From: Novosphingobium album (ex Liu et al. 2023)
GTDB taxonomy: Bacteria > Pseudomonadota > Alphaproteobacteria > Sphingomonadales > Sphingomonadaceae
Assembly: GCF_029076845.1 (NCBI RefSeq)
Contig: NZ_JARESE010000007.1
Location: 1-61,705, forward strand
DNA length: 61,705 nt
Direction of reading: 5' to 3'
A model generated the notes under the pieces. The model made no database searches. It saw nothing but the letters and a program-made list of their open reading frames with translations, and was not told the origin of the DNA. The first letter of the stretch is position 1. Each line of letters starts with the position of its first letter. Shown piece by piece: positions 24,980-34,617 of this stretch. Position numbers and translations under genes: made by a program.

Positions 24980-25668
24980 GCGAGCGGCGCCAACCGGTAG
25001 CCCACGCCCCGGACATTTTCGAGGAAGGCGGAAGCGCCGGCGGCATCCAGCTTGCGGCGCAGATTGCTGATGTGACTGTCGATCGTGCGTTCTAGCGCGT
25101 CGCTGTCGGGCATGCAGGCATCGAGTAGCTCGGCGCGGCCGAACGCGCGCTGCGGCGCTCGGGCCATATGGGCGAGGATGCGAAATTCGGTGAGGGTGAG
25201 ATCGAGGATGCGCGCGGTCCCGTCGTGCCCTTCGACGCGCGCGACATGGGAGCCGGAATCGACGGTGACCGCACCGACATGGAGGAGGCGTTCGGCTCCG
25301 GCGGCCTGCGTGCGGCGCAATACCGCGCGCACGCGCGCCACCACTTCCTGCGGATTGAACGGCTTGACCACATAGTCGTCGGTGCCGAGGCGCAGGGCGA
25401 GCAGCTTGTCGATATCCTCCTCGAGCGCCGTCACCATGATCACGGGGGTATCGCCCCGACGCCGCAATTCGGTCAGCACCTCATAGCCGTCGAGAAGCGG
25501 CATCTTGATGTCGAGCAGGACGAGATCGGGTCGCAGCGCGAGGTGGAGATCGAGCACCACGCGGCCATTCTCGGCGCGAACGGTCCGAAAGCCGTCCCGC
25601 ACCAGATAGGCGTCAAGGATCTCCGCGATCTCCGCTTCATCCTCCGCGATGAGTATCAAGGGTTCCAT
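24976..25668 (-). CDS. OmpR family response regulator (BaeR-like)
   Basis: A 230-residue regulator. The receiver has ILIAEDEAEI, phospho-Asp in LVLLDIKMPLLDG, Thr in VIMVTAL and Lys in YVVKPFNPQE. The C-terminal winged helix has LTLTEFRILAHMARAPQRAFGRAELLDAC and DSHISNLRRKLD. It is first in a two-gene operon with the kinase above. Divergently transcribed across 150 bp is the glutamate synthase-like gene, a plausible target. Confidence 0.9.
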   Translation of the reverse strand: MEPLILIAEDEAEIAEILDAYLVRDGFRTVRAENGRVVLDLHLALRPDLVLLDIKMPLLDGYEVLTELRRRGDTPVIMVTALEEDIDKLLALRLGTDDYVVKPFNPQEVVARVRAVLRRTQAAGAERLLHVGAVTVDSGSHVARVEGHDGTARILDLTLTEFRILAHMARAPQRAFGRAELLDACMPDSDALERTIDSHISNLRRKLDAAGASAFLENVRGVGYRLAPLA

Positions 25669-25817
25669 AGATGTTCCTGAGGGGGTAGATTATGTCTCGT
25701 GTCGGGGAAGTCCAACCACAAGTCCGCACCTTGGCCAAACCTGCACACTAACTCCACAGATTGTCCATTAAACCGCTATTGAGGCGCTGGCTCGCCCCAT
25801 GAAAAGGAAGTGTCGCT

Positions 25818-27476
25818 GTGCGTCTCAGTCGGTTCACCGTGTTTGCCTTGTGCATTGCCGCCGCCATCGTCCTGGTGGCTGCTCTCGCCTGGCGACCGCA
25901 TCTTTGGCCGTTGGCGCTGGTCGCGATGGCGCTGGTGGGACTGGGGTTGTTCGATCTCACGCAGACGCGCCATTCGGTGCGCCGCAATTATCCGGTGATT
26001 GGCAATTTCCGCTGGCTGATCGAGTGGATTCGGCCGGAAATCCGCCAATACCTCATCGAGGGGGATGAGGATGAGGCACCTTTCTCACGCAGCCAGCGGT
26101 CGCTGGTCTATGCCCGCGCCAAGGGCGAAAGCAGCGAACGTCCCTTCGGGACGCAACTCGACGTCTATCGCGACGGTTATGAATTCATCGCCCCTTCGAT
26201 CCGTCCTGTGCCGGTGGCTGACCCCGCGAGCTTCCGGGTCACCATCGGCGGCGACCAGTGCGCGCAGCCCTATTCGGCATCGCTCTTCAACATCTCGGCG
26301 ATGAGTTTCGGGTCGCTCAGCGCCAATGCGATCCGTGCCCTCAATCGCGGCGCGCAGCTGGGCAACTTCTATCAGGACAGCGGCGAAGGCGGGATCAGCG
26401 CTTATCATCGCGAACATGGTGGCGATCTCGTCTGGGAGATCGGCAGCGGCTATTTCGGTTGCCGCACGGCGGACGGCGCGTTCGATCCTGAACGCTTTGC
26501 GGCGCTTGCCACGATGCCGCAGGTCCGGATGATCGAGATCAAACTGAGCCAGGGCGCCAAGCCCGGTCATGGCGGTATCCTGCCCGGTGCGAAGGTGACG
26601 CCCGAGATTGCCGCCGTGCGCGGGGTTCCCGTAGGGCAGGATTGCGTCTCGCCCTCCGGCCACAGCGCCTTCACCACCCCGATCGAGATGATGCAGTTCA
26701 TTGCCCGGCTGCGCGACCTGTCGGGCGGCAAGCCGGTCGGCTTCAAGCTGTGCATCGGCCATCCCTGGGAGTTCATGGCGATCGTCAAAGCGATGATCGC
26801 GACCGGCATTCGTCCCGATTTCATCGTCGTCGACGGTGCGGAGGGGGGCACCGGCGCAGCGCCGCTGGAGTTCACCAATCACCTTGGCGTTCCCATGCGC
26901 GAGGGGATGCTGTTCGTGCACAACACGCTGGTCGGCGCGGGACTGCGCCAGCATATCCGCATCGGCGCGGCGGGCAAGGTCGTCAGCGCGTTCGACATCG
27001 CGAGCCTGCTGGCGATCGGCGCCGACTGGACCAATGCGGCGCGGGGCTTCATGTTCGCGATCGGCTGCATCCAGTCGCTCAGTTGCAACACCAATCGTTG
27101 CCCGGCCGGGGTAGCGACGCAGGATCCGTTGCGGCAACGCGCGCTCGTTGTGCCCGACAAGGCCGAGCGGGTTCATCGCTTTCACCACAATACGATGCAT
27201 GCCCTGGCCGAGATGCTTGCCGCCGCCGGCATCGAGCGCCCTGGCGATCTGGCGCCGCACCACCTCGCGCGCCGGGTCAGCGAAACGGAGATCAGGCTAT
27301 TTTCCCAGATGCACGTGTTCCTCGAGACGGGCGAGTTGCTGGCCGGCGCGCACGATCGGGATTTCTACGGCTTCGCCTGGGAAATGGCCGATGCGGCCAG
27401 CTTCCAGCCCCGGGTGACGCCCCGATCAGCCGGTGGCACGGCCGCTCCATACCGTATCGACCGTCTCTCCACATAG
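25818..27476 (+). CDS. FMN-binding glutamate synthase-like protein
   Basis: A 552-residue protein: two N-terminal hydrophobic segments (about 6-25, 30-48) then a GltB central/FMN domain. Visible motifs are SAMSFGSLSANAIRALNRGA, the SGEGG turn, KLSQGAKPGHGGILPG, DGAEGGTGAAPLEF and the iron-sulfur-type cysteine motif CNTNRCPAGVATQ. It lacks the glutaminase and 4Fe-4S NADPH parts, so it is not complete glutamate synthase. Members of this membrane-anchored family have no firm substrate. Start is GTG 25818. Overall match is strong; function stays open. Confidence 0.85.
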   Translation: MRLSRFTVFALCIAAAIVLVAALAWRPHLWPLALVAMALVGLGLFDLTQTRHSVRRNYPVIGNFRWLIEWIRPEIRQYLIEGDEDEAPFSRSQRSLVYARAKGESSERPFGTQLDVYRDGYEFIAPSIRPVPVADPASFRVTIGGDQCAQPYSASLFNISAMSFGSLSANAIRALNRGAQLGNFYQDSGEGGISAYHREHGGDLVWEIGSGYFGCRTADGAFDPERFAALATMPQVRMIEIKLSQGAKPGHGGILPGAKVTPEIAAVRGVPVGQDCVSPSGHSAFTTPIEMMQFIARLRDLSGGKPVGFKLCIGHPWEFMAIVKAMIATGIRPDFIVVDGAEGGTGAAPLEFTNHLGVPMREGMLFVHNTLVGAGLRQHIRIGAAGKVVSAFDIASLLAIGADWTNAARGFMFAIGCIQSLSCNTNRCPAGVATQDPLRQRALVVPDKAERVHRFHHNTMHALAEMLAAAGIERPGDLAPHHLARRVSETEIRLFSQMHVFLETGELLAGAHDRDFYGFAWEMADAASFQPRVTPRSAGGTAAPYRIDRLST

Positions 27477-27542
27477 TCTCCATCATCGCGACCTAAGTCC
27501 TTTTCAACGCACCAGACGGTGTCAGGAAAAGGAGCTAGAAAC

Positions 27543-28154
27543 ATGAAGTCGTCCCTTCGTACCCTCGCCGGCGCAATGGTAGCGGCGGGGCTTGTCGCGG
27601 CCGTCCCGGCGCACGCCGAGCCGTTCAATGGCCCCTTTGTCGGCGTGCAGGCCGGCTGGAACCAGAATGATATCGGCGCGCTCGACGGCGACCTCGGTGT
27701 CGTCGGGGTGGATCGCAAGAAGGACTCCGTCGTCGGCGGGATCTTCGCCGGTTATGACCACAAGATCGGTGCCAGTTTCGTGATTGGCGCCGAAGCCGGC
27801 TTCAACATGGGCATCGATGACAAGATGACCCGGCGGGGTGCGGTCGATACCATCGTGAACCCGCTCCATGCCTTCGACGTCAGCGCACGGGCCGGCTATC
27901 TGGTGAACGACAAGTCGCTGATCTACGTGCGCGGCGGCTATGACAATATGCGGGCGCGGACCACGGTGATCGGACCCAACGCGACGCTCTCGAGCAAGGA
28001 CAGCTATGATGGCTGGATGGTCGGCGGCGGTTTCGAGCGGGCGCTGGGCGAGAAGGTCTCGACCCGTCTCGAATATCGCTACAGTGACCTTGGCAGCGAT
28101 GCGGGCAAGTTCGATCGGCACCAGGTGCTGCTAGGCGTTGCCTATCGGTTCTGA
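27543..28154 (+). CDS. outer membrane beta-barrel (porin-like) protein
   Basis: A 203-residue secreted protein. A Sec signal peptide (LRTLAGAMVAAGLVAAVPAHA, cleaved after AHA at about 23) precedes alternating strands typical of an eight-stranded OmpA/OmpW-like barrel: GPFVGVQAGW, DSVVGGIFAGYDH, VIGAEAGFNMG, FDVSARAGYLV, SLIYVRGGYDN, GWMVGGGFERAL, STRLEYRYSDLG and the C-terminal GVAYRF ending in Phe, the sorting signal. ATG 27543 follows AAAAGGAG. It follows the glutamate synthase-like gene by 66 bp. Confidence 0.85.
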   Translation: MKSSLRTLAGAMVAAGLVAAVPAHAEPFNGPFVGVQAGWNQNDIGALDGDLGVVGVDRKKDSVVGGIFAGYDHKIGASFVIGAEAGFNMGIDDKMTRRGAVDTIVNPLHAFDVSARAGYLVNDKSLIYVRGGYDNMRARTTVIGPNATLSSKDSYDGWMVGGGFERALGEKVSTRLEYRYSDLGSDAGKFDRHQVLLGVAYRF

Positions 28155-28482
28155 GGGTAACAGTTCTGAAAATGGCGGGGCGGAACAGCTGGACGCTGGG
28201 CCGCCCTAACACCGTTGACGACCAGTCGGCGGGGGACCGGTTTGTCTTGTCCGAGTCCGCACCCAATTTTCCGCCCCGGCAGCCAGAAGGGCAAAATGTG
28301 GGCGGTGGCCATGGGTATTGGTATCAACCACCAACCTTCTCCCACCATCGTCCGCCTCGATCGAAGATCCAGGGCGCTTATCATCCAGAATTGGGAGCGA
28401 AGCAGCTCCTGGCATATGCCATCGCTGCCCTCGTTAGTCGGAACCGCTTTTCTGCTTCCGATTCGTTCCGCGCATCTGCTTG
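28155..28482. other. intergenic region
   Basis: About 330 bp between two convergent genes. Nothing recognisable. Confidence 0.4.
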
Positions 28483-28947
28483 CTAGATCAGACCATGGGC
28501 TCCCGCCATTGCGCCGATGATGGTGATCAGGGACACCAGAAGAAGGAGCAGGTGCATGCGTTCCATGCGGGCGAAGTCGCGATCCGGAGACCGCGACCGT
28601 TCCATCCGCCTATGCAGAAACAGAGGTTCGATGAGGTAAAGCATCGCGGCAAACACGGCCCAGACCGCCACCATAGCGTGCATCCACCAGAAGCGCGGAT
28701 CGGCGAACCGATACCACAGATCGGCGCGGTGGATCATCCAGAGCCCGGACAACCCGGCAAGCCCGATCCATATCCGGGCTTGCCAGGCGAACCCCGCCTC
28801 GAACCGATGAAAGGCGATCAACCGCTCCTCTGGCGGGTTGTGTCGGCGGACCGCCGGCATGAGCACGGTGGTGACGAATGCGACGCCCCCGATCCAGGGC
28901 ACAATAGCAACGATGTGAAGCACGCGCGCCAGTGTGAAATCGTCCAT
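28483..28947 (-). CDS. CopD/DUF2269-like integral membrane protein
   Basis: A 154-residue protein with four hydrophobic segments: ARVLHIVAIVPWIGGVAFVTTVL, ARIWIGLAGLSGLWMIH, WWMHAMVAVWAVFAAMLYLI and LLLLVSLITIIGAMAGAHG. Conserved His residues in the first and third helices recall di-heme or copper CopD-like membrane proteins. ATG 28947 is chosen because GGAGGTG precedes it; longer frames start inside hmp. It is last in the operon with flavohaemoglobin, which suggests a role in nitrosative stress respiration. Confidence 0.75.
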   Translation of the reverse strand: MDDFTLARVLHIVAIVPWIGGVAFVTTVLMPAVRRHNPPEERLIAFHRFEAGFAWQARIWIGLAGLSGLWMIHRADLWYRFADPRFWWMHAMVAVWAVFAAMLYLIEPLFLHRRMERSRSPDRDFARMERMHLLLLLVSLITIIGAMAGAHGLI

Positions 28948-28981
28948 CGCCACCTCCGTCCGGATGCCGATCGCCTCGAAC

Positions 28982-30193
28982 CTACGCTGCGAGCAACTCG
29001 TCGGCCGGTCCAAAGAACTCGTAATGGATCCGGTCGCTGGCAACCCCGCTCAGCGACAGCGCGGCGACCAGTGCCCTGAGAAACGGCCGCGGACCGCAGA
29101 GAAAAAAGTCCGCGTCATCGACCGGAGTGTTGGCTGTGAGCCAGTCGGCGTCGATCAGACCGGCGACGTCATAGTCGCGGCCCGCAGCGTCGTCGGCGCG
29201 CGGCGCCTGGTAGAAGATCGTCGTGCGGCCGTTGTGGTGCTTTGCTGTCAGCGTCCGAACATGTGCGCCCATGGCGTGCGTCGAACCGTCGAGCGTGCCG
29301 TGGGCGAAATGTACCGGGAGTTCGGCATGATTGGCGACGATCTCCTCGAGCATGGACACCATCGGCGTCAGACCTACGCCGCCCGAAAGCAGCACGACCG
29401 GTCGCTCCGGCCGATCGGACAGGAAGAACTCACCGGCGGGCGGTCCCACCTTGAGAACCGTGCCCGGCTTTGCCTCGGCATGAAGCCAGCCGGATGCCAG
29501 GCCCTGTTCCTCACGCTTGACCGAGATCCGGTATGTCTGGCCATTGGGAGCATCAGAGATCGAATAGTTGCGCTTCACCGGCGGATGGCCAGGAATCTCG
29601 AGCCAGAAGGTGAGATACTGGCCCGGCTTGTGGCGGATGACGGGTCCGCCGTCCTTGGGGCGCAGCGTGAACGAGGTGATGATCTCGCTTTCTCGCCGGA
29701 CGTCTTCGACGACGAAATCGCGCCATCCGCTCCAGCCACCATCGGCGGAGGCCAGATCGCGGTAGATATGACCCTCGCGGGCGATCAGGATGTTCGCCAG
29801 GAACCAATAGGCTTCGCCCCACGCAGCAAGGATTTCCTCCGTTGCGGCATCGCCCAGAACCGCCTTGATCGCACCGAGCAGGGCATCGGCGACATGCGGG
29901 TAATGCTCGGGCAGGATCTGCAGGCCGACATGCTTCTGTGCGATCCGCTCGACCGCGGGCGCAAGTGCGCCGAGGTTGTCGATATTGCTGGCATAGGCCA
30001 GGATCGCGCCGGTCAGCGCGCGCGGTTGAGAGCCGCTGTCGCCATGATGGGACTGGTTGAAGAGATCGCGGATCTCCTCGTTTTGGAACATGCGCGAATA
30101 CATCTCGTGCACAATCTCGAGTCCGTGTGCCTCAAGTGCGGGCACGGTAGCTTTGACCAGCGTGATGGTCTGGCCGCTCAAGGTCTGCGACAT
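28982..30193 (-). CDS. hmp: flavohaemoglobin, nitric oxide dioxygenase
   Basis: A 403-residue Hmp that converts NO and O2 to nitrate using NAD(P)H. The globin domain (about 1-138) has the proximal-His region VERIAQKHVGLQILPEHYPHV; the reductase domain has the FAD motif RNYSISDAPNGQTYRISVKRE and the NAD motifs VVLLSGGVGLTPMVSML and DFFLCGPRPFL. All modules are present at normal length. ATG 30193 is the start. It is third in an operon trHb-DUF1971-hmp-membrane protein with an NsrR-like box upstream, so NO induction is likely. Confidence 0.95.
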   Translation of the reverse strand: MSQTLSGQTITLVKATVPALEAHGLEIVHEMYSRMFQNEEIRDLFNQSHHGDSGSQPRALTGAILAYASNIDNLGALAPAVERIAQKHVGLQILPEHYPHVADALLGAIKAVLGDAATEEILAAWGEAYWFLANILIAREGHIYRDLASADGGWSGWRDFVVEDVRRESEIITSFTLRPKDGGPVIRHKPGQYLTFWLEIPGHPPVKRNYSISDAPNGQTYRISVKREEQGLASGWLHAEAKPGTVLKVGPPAGEFFLSDRPERPVVLLSGGVGLTPMVSMLEEIVANHAELPVHFAHGTLDGSTHAMGAHVRTLTAKHHNGRTTIFYQAPRADDAAGRDYDVAGLIDADWLTANTPVDDADFFLCGPRPFLRALVAALSLSGVASDRIHYEFFGPADELLAA

Positions 30194-30237
30194 CAAATTC
30201 TCCTGATTGAATGTGTGAGGTTTTCCGGGTGAAAGTC

Positions 30238-30507
30238 TCAGAACGTGGGAGGTTCGTTGTAGAAATCGACTTGCATGCGCATCGGCCCGATCGTCGTCAC
30301 GAAGTGCGTCTGCTGCGGTGCGACCAGGCCCGGATTGCCGGGCGTCAGTTCCTTCTCCGCGTGCGGCTGCACGTAGGTCAGGTTGAGGACGCCTTCGAGG
30401 ACCTTGATCACGCCCCAGACACCTTCCTTGGTCTGGTGGTTACTTCGCAGAGCCTGCGGCAGCGTATTTTCGTCGAAGATCGGCGTCGAGCGATAGGGCT
30501 CAGCCAT
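30238..30507 (-). CDS. DUF1971 (TehB-like) protein
   Basis: An 89-residue protein of the DUF1971 family: PYRSTPIFDENTLPQALRSNHQTKEGVWGVIKVLEGVL then VAPQQTHFVTTIGPMRMQVDFY. The fold is a small cupin-like beta sandwich; the His in SNHQTK and QQTHF could bind a metal. Family members are often found with flavohaemoglobin or Rrf2 regulators, as here. It lies between the truncated haemoglobin and hmp genes, spaced 44-50 bp from each. Confidence 0.82.
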   Translation of the reverse strand: MAEPYRSTPIFDENTLPQALRSNHQTKEGVWGVIKVLEGVLNLTYVQPHAEKELTPGNPGLVAPQQTHFVTTIGPMRMQVDFYNEPPTF

Positions 30508-30556
30508 GTCTATTCCTCATTCTTGTCTTAATCCCCAATTGCCCGATCGCGGCCAT

Positions 30557-30949
30557 CTACGCGGCCGCTTTCCCCGTCGGCAGCTTGAAGAAGAGGGCGA
30601 GTTGGAGACTTTCCGCGATGCGTGCTGCCTTCTCCTGCAGGGCTTCTGCCGCTTTGGTCGGCATCATCTCCTCGGTCGTTACCTTCCAGAGCCCGAGCCA
30701 GCGTTCGAAGAGAGCCGGTGTGATCCGGGCCGCGTGCTTGCGATGCGCCGGCACCGGTTGCCCCTTGTATCGACCGCTTGTCAGCATGACCGACGACCAG
30801 AAGGCTGCCAGCTTTTCGAGGTGCTCTGGCCAGTCGGCGATGGCGTCGTTGAAGATCGGGCCCAGCTCTGCATCGGTTCGAACGCGGGCATAGAAGCGCT
30901 CGACCAGCGTCTCCAACCGTTCCTCGTCGATCCCATCGATCGCGTTCAC
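30557..30949 (-). CDS. group III truncated haemoglobin
   Basis: A 130-residue 2-on-2 globin: LVERFYARVRTDAELGPIFNDAI, WPEHLEKLAAFWSSVMLTSGRYKGQPVPAHRKHA and ITPALFERWLGLWKVTTEEM are the group III signature, with the proximal His probably in PAHRKH. Group III globins are linked to NO or peroxide handling (as Ctb in Campylobacter). It is the first gene of the hmp operon. Confidence 0.88.
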   Translation of the reverse strand: MNAIDGIDEERLETLVERFYARVRTDAELGPIFNDAIADWPEHLEKLAAFWSSVMLTSGRYKGQPVPAHRKHAARITPALFERWLGLWKVTTEEMMPTKAAEALQEKAARIAESLQLALFFKLPTGKAAA

Positions 30950-30963
30950 GACTCACACTCCAA

Positions 30964-30985
30964 TCATATATCTACAATGCATCTA
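30964..30985 (-). promoter_or_regulatory. candidate NsrR operator of the haemoglobin operon
   Basis: On the minus strand the sequence TAGATGCATTGTAGATATATG matches the NsrR consensus: left half AGATGCATT is exact, the right half keeps A-ATA-AT. It lies about 15-35 bp upstream of the truncated haemoglobin start. A half-site of the same type precedes the multicopper oxidase at 60194. The remaining sequence up to 31322 shows no gene. Confidence 0.5.
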
Positions 30986-31322
30986 TAGCTCCGGGAAAAA
31001 TATGCAAGGAAAATACTTCTTAGATAATGCACGTCTCAACGCACATGCGTGAGCCGCACCGAGGCAGGCCCCGGGAGAGGTTCGGCAGCGAGTTGCGATC
31101 ATTCGTCATCCACTGTCGCGCGCTGACATACGATGCCGTCACGCGCATCCGCTTGATCGGCGGCGGCTGACCGATACGTATTCATCCCAATACTCATCCT
31201 GGGGCCCATCAGGGCAGAGTGGCGATACTTTCGTGGGTAAGAGCCCTCACAGGAATGCGACCGATGGTCGCGTCCCCGTGCGGGGTTCGTTTTGCGCGTA
31301 TGATCATGAGAAGGATCCAACG

Positions 31323-31715
31323 ATGACATTTCCATTCGAGCACGCCGTGGCCATCGCCGGCGCCAATCGCCAACTCGCGGCGAAATGTTTCGAAATCGCC
31401 CGCACGACGGGGGCGCGGCAGGTCGCGATCGGAACTCAAGCGCTGGGCAGCTTCTTTGAGCCCGGGAAGTTTCCCGAAGTCGTTCAAGAGGCCGCGCAGA
31501 ATCGGCAGGTCTTCATCGACGACACAAAGGCGGCTTTCGAGGAATGGCGCGAAAATGCCGGAGACCTCTTCTCGCCGGGACGCGACACTTTGCAATTGGT
31601 CGCCGTTTTCGAACCGTTGCGCGCCTTCTTCCTGGCGCCGCTCGAGACTGTCGCCAACTCGTTCGCTACCGCCGCTCGGGTGCCGGCGGCGGACACGGCA
31701 GGGAGCAAGACCTGA
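31323..31715 (+). CDS. phasin family protein
   Basis: A 130-residue protein (MTFPFEHAVAIAGANRQLAAKCFEIARTTGARQ...) made of amphipathic helices with Ala/Phe-rich heptads, ending in a short Ala/Thr-rich tail. The middle stretch FPEVVQEAAQNRQVFIDDTKAAFEEWRENAGDLF matches phasin-type proteins that coat polyhydroxyalkanoate granules. ATG 31323 follows AAGGATCC by 3 bp. No PHA synthase is nearby. It may serve as a stress-related phasin. Confidence 0.65.
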   Translation: MTFPFEHAVAIAGANRQLAAKCFEIARTTGARQVAIGTQALGSFFEPGKFPEVVQEAAQNRQVFIDDTKAAFEEWRENAGDLFSPGRDTLQLVAVFEPLRAFFLAPLETVANSFATAARVPAADTAGSKT

Positions 31716-32458
31716 GCAGAACGATGTGAGATCGTCTCTGAAGCTCAGGTCATCCGCGCGCGATAGCGCGGATGGACCACTCTGCTATCTTCCAAGCCGA
31801 CCCTTCGCACGCAGAACGACAGTGCATCACAAGAGCTCCGACCGCCGCGGTCGTTCTCCTCCCCGACCTCTTGCCGTCGGCAGGACTGCGACGCGAGGGC
31901 GCCTTTGCCACGCCAGGCAGCCAGGATCGACAGGCTCGATCTCCATCCGCCGTCGAGGATCATGGCTTGGAGCCAGATGTGGACATCGTCCGCCATCCCG
32001 TCTGCCATGGCTTCGTGCCGACCATGGTTCCGGTCGATGCCGCCGGGCTGCCCGCGCTGATGTACCGGCAAGACCGCGCGCAAACGCGGTGCCGCGGTGC
32101 CTTCGCTCGGCGACGTCACCCGAAACCAGCTTGGCGCGGCCTGGCGGGTTTCCTCGCTTTCTGATCCGCACACAGGGCCCGAAGAATGCGATGCAGGATG
32201 ACCAGGGAGGCCTTCATGGCTGGTGATTGGGGATGAGGTAAGCGTAATCCTTGGAGCAAAATGGGCTTACATGGGAGACGGCAGCATTTCACATCTGGAT
32301 ATCTGATCGGGTGAGATTCGGGTGGGAGAGCTGAGATCCAGTGCCCGCTGCCTGTTCGAGCTAGTCCCGTTCAAGATTTTGAGAAAAGGTCGACCGACGA
32401 AAGACCGTAACATCGCGACTTTAATGCGCCGAAACCGGCCCAGCAAGGAGAGGACACC
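31716..32458. other. long region without a supported gene
   Basis: About 740 bp. Both strands hold open frames around 31745-32173, but they overlap each other antisense and match no family I know; they look like GC-driven chance frames or decayed DNA. The last ~200 bp must hold the catalase promoter; AAGGAGAGG precedes the catalase start. Confidence 0.4.
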
Positions 32459-33946
32459 ATGACCAAGACCCCGACCGGCTCGACCATGACCACGGGAGCG
32501 CCCGCGCCGAGCGATCGCAATTCGCTGACGATCGGGCCGGACGGTCCGATCCTATTGCACGACGTGCATTTTCTGGAGCAGATGGCGCATTTCAACCGCG
32601 AGAAGGTGATCGAGCGGCAGCCCCACGCCAAGGGCTCGGGCGCCTTCGGTGTGCTCGAAGTGACCGAGGACGTATCGGCCTATACGAAGGCCGCGCTGTT
32701 CCAGAAGGGCGCGACGACCGACATGCTGGCGCGCTTCTCCACCGTCGCGGGCGAAATGGGCAGTCCCGACACCTGGCGCGACGTGCGCGGCTTCTCCCTC
32801 AAATTCTACACCAGCGAAGGCAATTACGACCTCGTTGGCAACAACACGCCGGTCTTTTTCGTGCGCGATCCGATGAAATTCCCGCACTTCATCCGCAGCC
32901 AGAAGCGGCTCCCCGATTCCGGCCTGCGCGACAATCACATGCAATGGGATTTCTGGACCAACAATCCCGAAACCGCGCACCAGGTGACCTATCTGATGGG
33001 CGAACGCGGACTGCCCCGGACGTGGCGCAACATGAACGGCTATGGTTCGCATACCTATATGTGGGTGAACGCCAAGGGCGAGAAATTCTGGGTCAAATAT
33101 CACTTCCACACGCGGCAGGGCATGGCGTTCTTTTCGAACGAAGAGGCCTCGACCATGTCGGGCGCGGACGCGGATTTCCACCGCCGCGACCTGTTCGAGG
33201 CGATCGCGCGCGGCGAGCATCCGGTGTGGGATCTCTCGGTGCAGGTCATGCCCTATGAGGAGGCGAAGACCTACCGCATCAATCCGTTCGACCTGACCAA
33301 GACCTGGTCGCACAAGGATTATCCGCTGATCCGGGTCGGCACCATGACGCTGAACCGAAATCCGGAGAACTTCTTCGCGCAGATCGAGCAGGCCGCGTTC
33401 TCGCCGGGCAACACCGTGCCGGGCATCGGCTTGTCGCCCGACAAGATGCTGCTCGGCCGCGCCTTCGCTTATAACGACGCGCAAAGGAATCGCATCGGCG
33501 CGAACTTCCACCAGTTGCCGGTCAACCAGCCCAAGGTGCCGGTGAACACCTATATGATCGATGGGCCGATGAACTACCATCACACTGGCGCGGCCCCGGT
33601 CTATGTGCCGAACAGCGGCGGGCGGCCTTTTGCCGATGAGGAAGGCCCGGTGAACGATGGCTGGGAAGCCGATGGCACGATGGTGCGCCAGGCCTATACG
33701 CTGCGCGCGGACGATGACGACTTCTCCCAGCCCGGCACGCTCGTGCGCGAGGTGTTCAATGACGATCAGCGCGCCAGGCTGGTCGATCAGGTCGCCGGCA
33801 GCCTGCTGGGCGGCGTGCGAGAACCGGTGCTGAGCCGCGCCTTCGCTTACTGGAAGAGCGTCGATGCCAATGTCGGCCAGCGGATCGAGGCGAAGGTGAA
33901 AGCTGGCGCTTCGCCTCAACCGGCCGAAGGCATGGGTGAAGGCTGA
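32459..33946 (+). CDS. katA: catalase
   Basis: A 495-residue small-subunit haem catalase that breaks down H2O2. Key residues are visible: distal His in [13 protein letters not shown], Asn in [14 protein letters not shown], and the proximal haem Tyr in [22 protein letters not shown]-binding residues lie in the [14 protein letters not shown] region. Length is normal for clade 3. ATG 32459 follows AAGGAGAGG. No OxyR gene adjoins. A terminator hairpin follows. Confidence 0.96.
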   Translation: MTKTPTGSTMTTGAPAPSDRNSLTIGPDGPILLHDVHFLEQMAHFNREKVIERQPHAKGSGAFGVLEVTEDVSAYTKAALFQKGATTDMLARFSTVAGEMGSPDTWRDVRGFSLKFYTSEGNYDLVGNNTPVFFVRDPMKFPHFIRSQKRLPDSGLRDNHMQWDFWTNNPETAHQVTYLMGERGLPRTWRNMNGYGSHTYMWVNAKGEKFWVKYHFHTRQGMAFFSNEEASTMSGADADFHRRDLFEAIARGEHPVWDLSVQVMPYEEAKTYRINPFDLTKTWSHKDYPLIRVGTMTLNRNPENFFAQIEQAAFSPGNTVPGIGLSPDKMLLGRAFAYNDAQRNRIGANFHQLPVNQPKVPVNTYMIDGPMNYHHTGAAPVYVPNSGGRPFADEEGPVNDGWEADGTMVRQAYTLRADDDDFSQPGTLVREVFNDDQRARLVDQVAGSLLGGVREPVLSRAFAYWKSVDANVGQRIEAKVKAGASPQPAEGMGEG

Positions 33947-33958
33947 CAGCCGGCAGAC

Positions 33959-33992
33959 GTCTGCGGTGTTTCCTGAGCGGAAGGCCGCAGAC
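33959..33992 (+). terminator. hairpin after katA
   Basis: Stem GTCTGCGG (33959-33966) / CCGCAGAC (33985-33992) with an inner TTCC-TGAGC-GGAA hairpin; followed by GCCGTCTTCCC, a weak T-tract. Confidence 0.55.
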
Positions 33993-34029
33993 GCCGTCTT
34001 CCCATATTCACGAACGGAAGGGTTATCCC

Positions 34030-34602
34030 ATGAAGCACTATAAGGTCGGCTATCTGATTGGCAGCCTCGCCAAAGAGTCCATCAACCGCAAGCTGGCCGG
34101 AGCGCTCATCAAGCTGGCGCCAGAGAATCTCGATTTCACCGAGATCTCGTTCGCTGAACTCCCGCTCTACAGCTATGATTATGACGCCGATTATCCGCCG
34201 GTCGCACGGGCATTCAAGGATGCGATCAAGGCCGTTGACGCGCTGCTGTTCGTTACTCCCGAATATAATCGGTCGATCCCCGGTGGCTTGAAGAACGCCA
34301 TCGACTGGGCGAGCCGCCCCTATGGCACCAACAGTTTCACGCACAAGCCATCGGCCGTGATCGGCACTTCGCCGGGTGCGATCGGCACGGCCGTTGCCCA
34401 GCAGAGCCTCAGGAGCGTGCTGGGATTCTGCAACTCGCCGCAGATGAACGCGCCCGAGGCCTATATCCAGTTCACGCCCGGCCTGATCGACGAACAAGGC
34501 GGTGTGACGGTCGAATCCACCGAGGGCTTCCTGCGCAACTACATGTCGGAATTCCACGACCATATCGCGCGCGTGCTCTCGGTGCTGCCGAACGACGCCT
34601 GA
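34030..34602 (+). CDS. NADPH-dependent FMN reductase / quinone reductase
   Basis: A 190-residue flavodoxin-fold enzyme. The FMN phosphate loop is GYLIGSLAKESINRKLA; VTPEYNRSIPGGLKNAIDWASRP is the conserved FMN-reductase/ChrR signature, and VIGTSPGAIGTAVAQQSLRSVL closes the flavin site. It probably reduces quinones or chromate-like electron acceptors and limits redox cycling. It follows katA by about 80 bp and may be cotranscribed past the weak terminator. Next is a broken amidohydrolase gene. Confidence 0.88.
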   Translation: MKHYKVGYLIGSLAKESINRKLAGALIKLAPENLDFTEISFAELPLYSYDYDADYPPVARAFKDAIKAVDALLFVTPEYNRSIPGGLKNAIDWASRPYGTNSFTHKPSAVIGTSPGAIGTAVAQQSLRSVLGFCNSPQMNAPEAYIQFTPGLIDEQGGVTVESTEGFLRNYMSEFHDHIARVLSVLPNDA

Positions 34603-34617
34603 GGCTGGAGCGCGTCC

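Noticed and set aside
30990..31030. Second A/T-rich segment (AAATACTTCTTAGATAATGCA) upstream of the haemoglobin operon as another NsrR box
   Set aside because: Only partial half-site similarity and no dyad; kept out as too weak.
31745..32173. Overlapping antisense frames of about 130-140 codons
   Set aside because: Neither frame has a recognisable domain or ribosome site; both read as chance open frames.
32552..33919. Long minus-strand open frame opposite catalase
   Set aside because: Antisense shadow of katA; His/Arg/Gln-rich chance translation without a known domain or ribosome site.
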